Shown: positions 1 to 6,586, counted from the stretch's first letter. The stretch: DNA of 22,436 nucleotides from Colimorpha_A sp045593985 (GCA_045593985.1 JAZNXR010000022.1:1-22436); one strand, 5' to 3'. The notes: generated by a model from the sequence alone, not told the origin. Numbers and translations are program-made.

Positions 1-195
1 CATATGGATACGCCATACCGCCCATACTGCGGCGCATTTTTTCCCGATAGCGTAAAGGATCCGAAGTCGCTTGTCAAGGCACTTGTCGGTGCCGATCCCA
101 TTACCATCTCACTTCACGAGCCGGAAGACAAAAAGAAGTATCTCGTTACTTACAGCAAAAAAGACGGCACGGTGAAAAAAGAGGAGAACGAGTAA
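1..195 (+). CDS. C-terminal end of an unrecognised protein (5' truncated by the window edge)
   Basis: The frame is open from the first base to a TAA stop at 193-195, so this is probably the last 64 codons of a longer gene. An ATG at position 4 exists but has no ribosome-binding site in view, so it should not be taken as the start. The visible tail is hydrophilic and ends in a lysine/glutamate-rich stretch (KKDGTVKKEENE), with one cysteine in a PYCGAFFPD motif and no membrane segment. I do not recognise the family and assign no function. It is followed by a palindromic repeat instead of a conventional terminator. Confidence 0.5.
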   Translation, partial: HMDTPYRPYCGAFFPDSVKDPKSLVKALVGADPITISLHEPEDKKKYLVTYSKKDGTVKKEENE

Positions 196-216
196 ACGTA
201 ACGAAATAGATATTTG

Positions 217-372
217 TTTGTAGGGGGCGACGTCCTCGACGCCCCGTATAATAGGTAAAGCGTCTTTACTTTTACAAATGTTTTGTTTGAATTATAACTA
301 CAGTAATAGAATTATTAGTTTCACAAACGCCCAATGTAGCAACGGGGCGTCGAGGACGTCGCCCCCTACAAA
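217..372. repeat. Paired palindromic repeat: 31-bp perfect inverted repeat with 94-bp spacer
   Basis: Bases 217-247 and 342-372 are exact reverse complements over 31 bp, each containing GACGTCCTCGACGCCCC or its complement. Each arm is also an imperfect palindrome: ggggcg at 224-229 pairs with cgcccc at 240-245, and ggggcg at 344-349 with cgcccc at 360-365. The whole could fold as one long hairpin or two short ones. Related units occur at 2935-3263. No transposase is present and no clear target-site duplication is seen. It is best described as a REP/MITE-like intergenic element. Confidence 0.8.
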
Positions 373-400
373 GCGTGGAGAAAACATTATAAGTCTCTAA

Positions 401-432
401 AAACAAAAAGTCCCCCGAGATTCGGGGGACTT
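401..432 (-). terminator. Rho-independent terminator of ackA
   Basis: An 11-bp perfect stem (408-418 with 422-432, containing GTCCCCC/GGGGGAC) has a 3-base loop. Read on the - strand it is followed by a U-run from the A-rich bases 401-409. It lies 14 bases after the ackA stop. Confidence 0.9.
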
Positions 433-445
433 AATATAGGAACTA

Positions 446-1654
446 TTAAAGCTTGCTTACGATCTCTTCGGTATCCTTTGCGATCATGAGCTCTTCGTTT
501 GTAGGAAGAACGTAGACCTTAACCTTGGAGTTGGGAGTCGAAAGCTCAACGGTATTGGGCTGACGGAGAGTCTTTGCGTTAAGCTCCATATCGATCTCTA
601 CGCCGAAGTAGGTAAGCTCCTTACATACTCTTTCACGAAGCTCGGGATTGTTTTCGCCCATGCCTGCGGTGAATACGATAGCATCAAGGCCGTCCATTGC
701 AGCTGCATAGGAGCCGATGTACTTCTTGACCTGATATGCAAGTACGTTAGCGGAGAGAAGCGCCTGCTCGTTTCCTTCACGGATCGCTGCTTCGATATCA
801 CGGGAGTCGGAGGAAATTCCCGAAAGACCGAGGAAGCCGCACTTTTTGTTCATGAAGTTCGACATCTCGTCGGGAGTATAACCGTACTTCTTCATAATAT
901 AGGTTACGATAGCAGGATCGATAGATCCGCAACGAGTACCCATTTCAACGCCCTCAAGGGGAGTGAAGCCCATCGAGGTGTCGATGCACTTTCCGCCCTT
1001 AACTGCCGAGATGGACGAGCCATTACCGATATGGCAGGTTACGATCTTGGTTTCCTCAACGGGCTTGTCAAGGAGCTTTGCCATCTCGATAGAAACGAAG
1101 CGGTGAGAGGTTCCGTGTGCGCCGTAGCGACGGATGTGATCCTTCTCGATCATTTCCTTGGGGAGTGCATAGGTATATGCGTAGTCGGGCATTGTCTGAT
1201 GGAATGCGGTGTCGAATACGAGAACCTGGGGAACGGTAGGCATTACCTCTGTACAGCCCTCGATACCCATAAGGTGTGCAGGGGTGTGGAGAGGTGCGAA
1301 ATCATTACAGAGCTTGAGCTTTTCGATTACCTCGGGGGTAACGAGGCAGCTCTCGAAGAAGTAAGGACCGCCGTGGACAACACGGTGACCGACTGCCTTG
1401 ATTTCGCCCATATCGGAAAGGCATCCAAGCTTCTCATCGGTGAGTGTGTCAACTACGATCTTCATAGCGACTGCGTGGTTAGGCATAGCAAGCTCGCGCT
1501 TCGTCTTTTCGCCGTCCTCACCAAGACGATGCTCGATGATTCCGTCAATACCGATTCTTTCGCAAATACCCTTTGCAAGGACTGCGCCGCTCTCGGTCTC
1601 GAAAAGCTGATACTTAAGAGACGAGCTTCCTGCATTTACAACAAGAACTTTCAT
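446..1654 (-). CDS. ackA: Acetate kinase
   Basis: Cytoplasmic kinase converting acetyl phosphate plus ADP to acetate plus ATP, the energy-yielding last step of acetate fermentation (reversible). Family signatures seen: N-terminal NAGSSSLKYQ with N7, GHRVVHGG containing R91, the TAFHQTMP segment, the GNGSS phosphate loop, MGFTPLEGVEMGTRCGS, and the C-terminal FTAGMGENNP. Length is 402 residues, normal for AckA. I chose the ATG at 1654 over the one at 1660 because GGAGG at 1663-1667 lies 8 bases from it but only 2 bases from the upstream ATG. No phosphotransacetylase gene is adjacent. The gene is single, with its own promoter and terminator, and diverges from the acetate-using tmcAL gene. Confidence 0.97.
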   Translation of the reverse strand: MKVLVVNAGSSSLKYQLFETESGAVLAKGICERIGIDGIIEHRLGEDGEKTKRELAMPNHAVAMKIVVDTLTDEKLGCLSDMGEIKAVGHRVVHGGPYFFESCLVTPEVIEKLKLCNDFAPLHTPAHLMGIEGCTEVMPTVPQVLVFDTAFHQTMPDYAYTYALPKEMIEKDHIRRYGAHGTSHRFVSIEMAKLLDKPVEETKIVTCHIGNGSSISAVKGGKCIDTSMGFTPLEGVEMGTRCGSIDPAIVTYIMKKYGYTPDEMSNFMNKKCGFLGLSGISSDSRDIEAAIREGNEQALLSANVLAYQVKKYIGSYAAAMDGLDAIVFTAGMGENNPELRERVCKELTYFGVEIDMELNAKTLRQPNTVELSTPNSKVKVYVLPTNEELMIAKDTEEIVSKL

Positions 1655-1696
1655 ATTCATTTCCTCCGAATTTTGAAATTACTTTATAACATTACG

Positions 1697-1725
1697 ATTA
1701 TACACTATTTTTCCTTAAATTACAA
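1697..1725 (-). promoter_or_regulatory. Sigma-70-type promoter of ackA
   Basis: On the - strand TTGTAA (1720-1725) and a perfect TATAAT (1697-1702) are separated by 17 bases and lead into the ackA ribosome-binding site. The element sits in the 107-bp divergent region shared with tmcAL. Confidence 0.7.
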
Positions 1726-1761
1726 GTGTTTTTACAAATATTACCTTGAAGGAGCGCAAAA

Positions 1762-2889
1762 ATGAAGACTGCCGCAATAATTTGCGAATACGATCCCTTT
1801 CATTTGGGGCATAAAAAACAAATAGACCTCATTCGTGAGCGTTTGGGCAGCGACACTACCGTCATCAGCATCATGAGCGGAAGCACCGTTCAGCGAGGCA
1901 GGCTTTCTATTTATCCGAAGCATCTGCGCGCAGAAGCGGCGATAAAAAACGGCTCGGATCTCGTGCTTGAGCTTCCCTATCCCTACTGCTCATCGTCTGC
2001 CGAGCATTTTGCTCACGGTGCTGTTTCGCTGATATCGTCGCTCGGCGGAGTTGACGTCCTCGTTTTCGGAAGCGAAAGCGGCGATATAGATGCGCTTTCG
2101 TGCGCCGCAGAGGTCATTCGCTCGGACGAATACCTTTCCGCAATGCGTGAAAACGGCAAGAACGGACACATAAAAAGCGCCGAGGAGATTTTCCGTGCGC
2201 TCGCAGGTGACGGCTTTCCTACGACACCGAACGACATTTTGGGCGTCGAATACATCGCTGCGTTAATGGATGAAAAATCCGATATAGTATTCTATACCTA
2301 CAAGCGTGAGGAGGGTTATTCCGCCACTCGCTCACGAGAGCTTATCTACGGCGGCGGTGATGCCTCCGAGATGCTTCCCGAAAATGCGATATCGGTTTTT
2401 GAAAAGACAGTTCCGACAGACAACTCCGCATACGAGGCGATAGCGCTTCATACTATAAGAATGACCGATGCAGAAACTCTCTCGACCTACTACGGAATGA
2501 ACGGCGGTGTTTCGGGGCTTATCAAGGCAAACGCAGAAAGCGCTTCGTCACTTGATGAGCTTATCTCGTCCAGTGTCAACAAGAGCTACACTGCGGCGAG
2601 AATAAGACGTGCGATCCTTTCCGCCGTGCTTGGAGCAAAGGCAGATAAAGTTAAAGCACGACCGCTTTTCACGAATTTGCTTGCGGCAAACGGAAAAGGG
2701 CGTGAGTATCTTAACCGTGCAAGAAAAACATCGTCTGTCAGCATTGTAACGAAGGTTGCCGACGGGTTAAATCTACCCGACGGAGCAAGGGAGCAATTTG
2801 AGCTTTCGCTTCGTGCAGATAAGCTCATGGCGCTTTGCCGTAAAGAAGCGGCGAGTGAGATTTTTAAGAGGAATCCTTATATTGAGTAA
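1762..2889 (+). CDS. tmcAL: tRNA(Met) cytidine acetate ligase (TmcAL, YlbM family)
   Basis: TmcAL installs N4-acetylcytidine at the wobble base C34 of elongator tRNA(Met), activating acetate with ATP instead of using acetyl-CoA. The sequence begins ICEYDPFHLGHKKQI, the HxGH nucleotidylyltransferase motif (H14, H17), followed by SGSTVQRGRLSIYPK and the ELPYPYCSSSAEHFAHG segment typical of this family. At 375 residues it is a little shorter than B. subtilis YlbM (about 415) but is complete at both ends. AAGGAG lies 7 bases before the ATG. It diverges from ackA, so the product of one enzyme (acetate) is the substrate of the other. Whether that pairing has regulatory meaning is inference. Confidence 0.9.
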   Translation: MKTAAIICEYDPFHLGHKKQIDLIRERLGSDTTVISIMSGSTVQRGRLSIYPKHLRAEAAIKNGSDLVLELPYPYCSSSAEHFAHGAVSLISSLGGVDVLVFGSESGDIDALSCAAEVIRSDEYLSAMRENGKNGHIKSAEEIFRALAGDGFPTTPNDILGVEYIAALMDEKSDIVFYTYKREEGYSATRSRELIYGGGDASEMLPENAISVFEKTVPTDNSAYEAIALHTIRMTDAETLSTYYGMNGGVSGLIKANAESASSLDELISSSVNKSYTAARIRRAILSAVLGAKADKVKARPLFTNLLAANGKGREYLNRARKTSSVSIVTKVADGLNLPDGAREQFELSLRADKLMALCRKEAASEIFKRNPYIE

Positions 2890-2911
2890 AGCGAGGCAAC
2901 GCCTCGCTTTT
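2888..2911 (+). terminator. Terminator of tmcAL
   Basis: The GC stem GCGAGGC/GCCTCGC (2891-2897 and 2901-2907) with an AAC loop is extended by AAA/TTT pairs and followed by TTTT. It begins inside the tmcAL stop codon. Confidence 0.85.
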
Positions 2912-2934
2912 CCGTTAAGTTCACTCTATTGTTT

Positions 2935-2962
2935 CGTAGGGTGCGACGTCCTCGACGCACCG
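2935..2962. repeat. Palindromic repeat unit, left orientation, variant stem
   Basis: This is a diverged copy of the unit at 219-246, sharing GCGACGTCCTCGACGC. Its stem is ggtgcg (2940-2945) with cgcacc (2956-2961): a G-to-T change on one side is matched by C-to-A on the other, so base pairing is kept. Confidence 0.7.
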
Positions 2963-3047
2963 CTCCATAGGTAGTGTATCTCCTCGTTTCGGAAATTTTA
3001 TATTTTTTGATAGAACGTTGAGTTGTGAAAAAATTCGGAAGCGGTAT

Positions 3048-3122
3048 TGCGGGGCGTCGAGGCGAGGGGTTTCCCGAAGCGAATGTGATGAGCTTTTGGG
3101 GGGAGGTTGTCGCCCCTACAAA
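3048..3122. repeat. Palindromic repeat unit, right orientation, with internal insertion
   Basis: The unit starts GGGGCGTCGAG (3051-3061) and ends TTGTCGCCCCTACAAA, as in the copy at 342-372. About 45 extra bases, containing ggggtttcccgaagcga and ttttgggggg, split it after GTCGAG. The outer stem ggggcg (3051-3056)/cgcccc (3111-3116) is intact. It lies in the 485-bp gene-free stretch 2890-3374, which otherwise holds only the tmcAL terminator, the other repeats and the DUF975 promoter. Confidence 0.65.
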
Positions 3123-3165
3123 TATGTCAATAAGCGTTTAAATCTTCACAACAGAGTGAACGGGG

Positions 3166-3263
3166 GAGCAACGGACAGTCGAGGTAAGGGGTTCCCCGAA
3201 ACGAGCTTGTCGAGTTTTGGGGGTTCCCGAGGACGCCTGTCCCTACAAAATGCGTGGCAAAAT
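3166..3263. repeat. Second insertion-bearing palindromic repeat unit
   Basis: Same architecture as 3048-3122: GTCGAG, then an insert with ggggttccccgaaacga and gttttgggggttcccgag, then GACGCCTGTCCCTACAAA. The outer stem is ggacag (3173-3178) with ctgtcc (3237-3242), a fully compensated variant of ggggcg/cgcccc. The right flank (ACAAAATGCGTGGCAAAA) resembles the flank at 368-384 (ACAAAGCGTGGAGAAAA), so the family extends slightly beyond the palindrome. Confidence 0.65.
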
Positions 3264-3318
3264 ACCTTTTGTTAAATCTGAATACCGTTTCCATGCGAAA
3301 AAGTTTTCGCCGTATTCA

Positions 3319-3347
3319 TTTACTTTTTTATAATACTGTGCTATAAT
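3319..3347 (+). promoter_or_regulatory. Promoter of the DUF975 gene
   Basis: TTTACT (3319-3324), a 17-base spacer and a perfect TATAAT (3342-3347) preceded by TGC (extended -10). It lies 28 bp upstream of the start codon. Confidence 0.75.
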
Positions 3348-3374
3348 AAAATCACAAACCTCAAGGAGGATATT

Positions 3375-4016
3375 ATGACAAGAAAAGAAATGAAAGCCCT
3401 CGCACGGCTTCAAATTGAAGGCAAGATCGGGGCGCTGTTTTTGGTGTCGTTCGTCGGCGGCTTTATTGCATCTGCAGGATCCGGGTTCCCGATCGTCGGA
3501 GTGGTCTTATCTTTTATTCTTAGCTCTGCTATTTCGCTCGGACTGATATACATTTATTTCCGTATCGCATCCGATCCGAGCTACCGTCCGAGAGTCGGAG
3601 ACCTTTTTAACGGCTTCAGCAACTTCTGGCCGTTTTTGAAGGCGATGCTTTTGTCCTCGTTATACGTGTTTTTGTGGTCGCTTCTTTTTATAATTCCCGG
3701 AATTATTAAGGCACTCGCCTACTCGCAGGTGCCGTATATTGTAGCTGAAAATCCAAACATGCCGGTAAGGGATGCGCTCCGTATTTCGGAGCAGATGATG
3801 AATGGCAGAAAAATGGAGTATTTCGTTCTTAACCTTTCGTTTATGGGTTGGGCGCTTCTTTCGATCCCGACGCTCGGTCTTATTACGATTTGGCTCGAGC
3901 CGTATATGCAGATGACGATGGTAAACTTCTATTCGGACTGCAAAGCAAGATCCGGCCCGTTCTTCTACGCTCCGCCTCCCCCTCCCCCTCCCCCTCCATT
4001 CGGAGAACAATTCTGA
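3375..4016 (+). CDS. DUF975 family integral membrane protein with polyproline tail
   Basis: A 213-residue membrane protein with an N-terminal charged segment (MTRKEMKALARLQIEGK) and about four to five hydrophobic segments (roughly residues 19-36, 40-62, 85-110 and 150-175), matching the DUF975 pattern. The mid-region SQVPYIVAENPNMPVRDALRISEQMMNGRK is also typical of that family. The biochemical role is not established. Just before the C-terminus is a run of nine prolines (200-208), encoded by an alternating cct/ccc tract at 3972-3998. Such runs stall ribosomes without EF-P. The tract is a simple repeat and may vary in length. AAGGAGG lies 5 bases before the ATG. It has its own promoter and terminator, so it appears monocistronic. 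Confidence 0.85.
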   Translation: MTRKEMKALARLQIEGKIGALFLVSFVGGFIASAGSGFPIVGVVLSFILSSAISLGLIYIYFRIASDPSYRPRVGDLFNGFSNFWPFLKAMLLSSLYVFLWSLLFIIPGIIKALAYSQVPYIVAENPNMPVRDALRISEQMMNGRKMEYFVLNLSFMGWALLSIPTLGLITIWLEPYMQMTMVNFYSDCKARSGPFFYAPPPPPPPPPFGEQF

Positions 4017-4024
4017 ACATCAAA

Positions 4025-4054
4025 AGAGCAAACGCGGTTGTGTTTGCTTTTTTT
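4025..4054 (+). terminator. Terminator of the DUF975 gene
   Basis: Stem AGCAAAC (4027-4033)/GTTTGCT (4042-4048) with an 8-base loop and a run of seven T, starting about 10 bases after the stop. Confidence 0.8.
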
Positions 4055-4113
4055 ATGATTTATAATCACATCGAAGCGATTGATTTCCATTTATTATTTA
4101 TTATTTATTATCT

Positions 4114-4142
4114 AAAAAGCACCTGCTTCCGCAGGTGCTTTT
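4114..4142 (-). terminator. Terminator of rnj
   Basis: Twelve-bp perfect stem AAAAGCACCTGC (4115-4126)/GCAGGTGCTTTT (4131-4142) with a 4-base loop, 6 bases after the rnj stop. A/T flanks on both sides mean it could also act on + strand read-through. Confidence 0.9.
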
Positions 4143-4147
4143 CTTAA

Positions 4148-5827
4148 TTATACGTCCATAATTATCGGCAGTATCATCGGCTTTCTGCCCGTTGTTTGAA
4201 GAATGTAGCGTGAAAGGGCGTTCTTGACGGAGTTTTTGATCTCGCCTCTTTCGTTTATACCGCGATCGAAGCATTCCTCGATAGCGTTTTTCGCTATTTC
4301 CTTCGCCTGATCCATAAGTTCTTCTGCTTCTCTTACGTACACAAAGCCTCGTGAAACGACCTCCGGCCCTGAAATTATCATTCTGTATGAGAGATCGACC
4401 GAAGCAACGATTACCATAAGTCCGTCCTGCGACAGGTGTCTGCGGTCACGGAGAACGATATTTCCGATGTCGCCTATTCCGTAGCCGTCGATAAGGACTC
4501 TGCCTGCTTCGACGTTTCCGTTGAATCTTGCGCCGTCCGCGCCGAGCTCAAGAATCTTTCCGATCTCGGAAATGAACACGTTACTTTCGGGAATGCCCAT
4601 ATCAACGGCATTCCTTTTATTTGCGTTCAGATGCTTGAATTCACCGTGAATCGGCATAAAGTATTTCGGCTTGGTAAGAGCAAGCATCAGCTTGATCTCC
4701 TCCTGGCAGGCGTGACCTGAAACATGCACCTCGAAGCCGTCGTTTTTGAAAACGTCTGCTCCGTTTTTGAGAAGCTCGTTTATGATCTTATCGACCATCT
4801 TCTCGTTTCCGGGAATAGCCGATGCGGATATTACGACGAGATCCTCCGAGCCGAGCTGAATCTTATCGTGCGAACGGAACGCCATACGGTAGAGCGCAGA
4901 CATGGGCTCGCCCTGGCTTCCCGTCGTGATAAGGGTGATCTGATTCGGGGGGTACTTTTTTATATCGTTTATGTCGATAAGGACACCGTCCGGCACAGTC
5001 ATATAGCCGAGACGTGTTGCGGCGCCGATAATATTTATCATCGAGCGTCCCGTAATTGCGACCTTTCTGCCGTACTGCGCGCTCGTGTTTATTATCTGCT
5101 GGACACGGTGTACGTTTGACGAGAAGGTTGCTATTACTATTCTCTTGTCGCTCTTTTGCATGAATATATGGTCAAGCGACTGTCCGACCTTCTTTTCAGA
5201 TGGGGTATATCCCGGGCGCTCTGCGTTCGTCGACTCGCACATAAGAAGCATTACGCCTTCTTCGCCGAGCTGACCGAGGCGCGTAAGATTCATTATCTCG
5301 CCCTCGATTGGAGTCAGATCAAGCTTGAAGTCTCCCGTATGAACTATCGTTCCTGCGGGAGTTTTTATTGCCAGACAGCAAGCGTCGGCAATTGAGTGGT
5401 TTACCCTGATAAATTCAACCGAGAAGCAGCCTGCATTTACCGTTTCACCTGCGGTTACGCAGTTAAGCTCCGGCTCGTAGGGAAGCTGATGCTCCATCAG
5501 CTTGTTTTCGATAATTCCGAGCGTCAGGCGAGTGCCGTAGATCGGAATATCGAGCTTGCGAAGAACGTACGGAATTGCTCCGATATGGTCCTCGTGGCCG
5601 TGAGTGAGAAACAGACCTCTGATTTTTTCATAGTTCTTTTCAAGGTATGTCGTATCGGGGATAACGAGGTCAACACCGAGCATATCGTCATCGGGGAATC
5701 CGAGACCGCAATCGACCATAATGATGTCGTTTTCGCACTCGATTACTGCAAGATTCTTTCCGATCTCGTTTAAGCCGCCGAGCATCATTACCTTGACACG
5801 CGCATTATTCTTTTTCTTTTTTGCCAT
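4148..5827 (-). CDS. rnj: Ribonuclease J
   Basis: Metallo-beta-lactamase/beta-CASP ribonuclease with endonuclease and 5'-3' exonuclease activity, central to mRNA decay and rRNA maturation in Firmicutes. The Zn-binding motif HGHEDH is at residues 76-81. VNHSIADA, HTGDFK and HVSGHA give the further metal-binding and beta-CASP motifs, and a C-terminal domain follows, ending GRKPMILPIIMDV. Length is 559 residues, as expected. Only one J-type gene is visible here. The ATG at 5827 gives the expected lysine-rich N-terminus but has no ribosome-binding site within 20 bases. The nearest strong one lies 33 bases upstream on the far side of a hairpin (see 5828-5869). Confidence 0.95.
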   Translation of the reverse strand: MAKKKKNNARVKVMMLGGLNEIGKNLAVIECENDIIMVDCGLGFPDDDMLGVDLVIPDTTYLEKNYEKIRGLFLTHGHEDHIGAIPYVLRKLDIPIYGTRLTLGIIENKLMEHQLPYEPELNCVTAGETVNAGCFSVEFIRVNHSIADACCLAIKTPAGTIVHTGDFKLDLTPIEGEIMNLTRLGQLGEEGVMLLMCESTNAERPGYTPSEKKVGQSLDHIFMQKSDKRIVIATFSSNVHRVQQIINTSAQYGRKVAITGRSMINIIGAATRLGYMTVPDGVLIDINDIKKYPPNQITLITTGSQGEPMSALYRMAFRSHDKIQLGSEDLVVISASAIPGNEKMVDKIINELLKNGADVFKNDGFEVHVSGHACQEEIKLMLALTKPKYFMPIHGEFKHLNANKRNAVDMGIPESNVFISEIGKILELGADGARFNGNVEAGRVLIDGYGIGDIGNIVLRDRRHLSQDGLMVIVASVDLSYRMIISGPEVVSRGFVYVREAEELMDQAKEIAKNAIEECFDRGINERGEIKNSVKNALSRYILQTTGRKPMILPIIMDV

Positions 5828-5869
5828 TAAGTAATTGTGTCCGCCACAAAAAAGCGGACATCTCCTTCC
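5828..5869 (-). promoter_or_regulatory. rnj leader: Shine-Dalgarno separated from AUG by a perfect hairpin
   Basis: On the - strand the order is GGAAGGAGA (5869-5861), then TGTCCGC (5860-5854), a 9-base T/G-rich loop, GCGGACA (5844-5838), then ten bases and the rnj ATG. The linear Shine-Dalgarno to AUG distance is 33 bases, too long for initiation. Removing the 23-base hairpin leaves 10, close to normal. The ATG that touches the ribosome-binding site (5862-5860) is out of frame with rnj and too close to it. The fold suggests a structure-dependent start; this is inference. Confidence 0.6.
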
Positions 5870-5897
5870 GTTTATAAATTAGTATTGAGTTATGCTG

Positions 5898-5976
5898 TCA
5901 GCTAACCGCGAAAGGAACACTCGCCGTCATACCGTCCTACGGCTTGTGCCTTTGTCCCATCGCAGCTTTGCCAAAA
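5898..5976 (-). other. Unexplained GC-rich segment in the rnj upstream region
   Basis: The 295-bp gap between rnj and the small gene at 6123 is AT-rich except for this block, which is markedly richer in G+C. On the - strand it contains GCCGTAGGACGG, which can form a small hairpin, and two tiny reading frames: ATG at 5964 (7 codons) and ATG at 5935 (10 codons, MTASVPFAVS). It could be a structured rnj leader, a short upstream ORF or a repeat remnant. A TATAAT-like box at 5999-6004 (-) could start a transcript through it. Confidence 0.3.
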
Positions 5977-6064
5977 TCGAACAAATATACTTGCATATAT
6001 TATATCCTTAAGTTGTTAATATTATGTGTATATTTCCGTGAACAAATTTTGAACGCCGACAAGG

Positions 6065-6070
6065 TATAAT
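6065..6070 (+). promoter_or_regulatory. -10 box upstream of the small gene at 6123
   Basis: A perfect TATAAT lies 52 bp before the start codon. No convincing -35 hexamer is found at 16-18 bp, so this is only a partial promoter match. Confidence 0.35.
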
Positions 6071-6122
6071 ATCTGCACTTTTTGGAATAATATCGTAAAA
6101 CAACAGTGAAAGGCACTTAACT

Positions 6123-6320
6123 ATGAAAAAGAAAAAGCAAAGCAAAGACACTTTCCCTAAAACCAAGGAGGTAATTCGCTCCTATCAAAGCTCTGCCGAT
6201 CCTCTCGGAAGCTATACCGGTCTTACGACCGACCTTCATCCGATGCCGAGAAAGACGGTTAACGGCAAGACCTTCAAGAAAATTGAGGATTTACCCGTCC
6301 AGGATGCCGACGATCTTTAA
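6123..6320 (+). CDS. Small uncharacterised protein (65 aa) ending PVQDADDL
   Basis: A very basic N-terminus (MKKKKQSKDTFPKTKE) leads into DPLGSYTGL and a C-terminus PVQDADDL. There is no membrane segment, signal peptide or cysteine. The composition suggests a short, largely unstructured soluble protein. I have an impression of other small clostridial proteins with a DPxGSYTG segment and a DADDL-type end, but I cannot verify it. GAAAGG lies 9 bases before the ATG. The stop codon overlaps the stop of the convergent gene at 6317-6586. Its position between rnj and a sugar-nucleotide enzyme gives no functional clue. Confidence 0.6.
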   Translation: MKKKKQSKDTFPKTKEVIRSYQSSADPLGSYTGLTTDLHPMPRKTVNGKTFKKIEDLPVQDADDL

Positions 6321-6586
6321 AACAAGAGGCAAAGTGATATTCCGATCAGCGCGCCGGAAAAAAAGGACAAGACGAGCGTAACGAGCTTTTTCAGGATCGT
6401 ACCCTTCGGCTTGGAGACCTTACCGCTTTCTGAGAGCAGCTTCCCTACGATTTGCGTTGCTTCCTTAAGCAGATCCCGCTCGGTCGGCTCGGATATGCTT
6501 GTTTTTACTATAAAATGCGCTTCCTCGAAGTATTTACTGCCTGTGTTTTTTACAACGATCATATTTTTGTTTATTCCCTTTATCAT
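6317..6586 (-). CDS. Small tail-anchored-like membrane protein (89 aa), uncharacterised
   Basis: The first 65 residues are hydrophilic and mixed in charge (KYFEEAHFIVKT, then EPTERDLLKEATQIVGKLL, which could be an amphipathic helix). A basic patch KPKGTILKK comes next, followed by one hydrophobic segment at about residues 68-89 that ends the protein. This suggests a C-terminally anchored protein with its N-terminus in the cytoplasm. GGAGAG at 6592-6597 is 5 bases before the ATG, supporting real translation. The stop overlaps that of the gene at 6123 by 4 bases with no terminator between them, so the two mRNAs must be complementary at their 3' ends. No family recognised. Confidence 0.65.
   Translation of the reverse strand: MIKGINKNMIVVKNTGSKYFEEAHFIVKTSISEPTERDLLKEATQIVGKLLSESGKVSKPKGTILKKLVTLVLSFFSGALIGISLCLLF

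Noticed and set aside
1031..1765. 244-codon + strand frame opposite ackA
   Set aside because: Antisense shadow of acetate kinase; no start context and no family resemblance.
2935..3263. Possible CRISPR array from clustered repeats
   Set aside because: Units differ in length and orientation, are themselves palindromic with covarying stems, and are not regularly spaced; no cas genes nearby.
3018..3275. 85-codon frame in the gap before the DUF975 gene
   Set aside because: It is made almost wholly of palindromic repeat units; no ribosome-binding site.
4090..4112. ATTATTTATT short direct repeat
   Set aside because: Simple AT-rich sequence between two terminators; no further signal.
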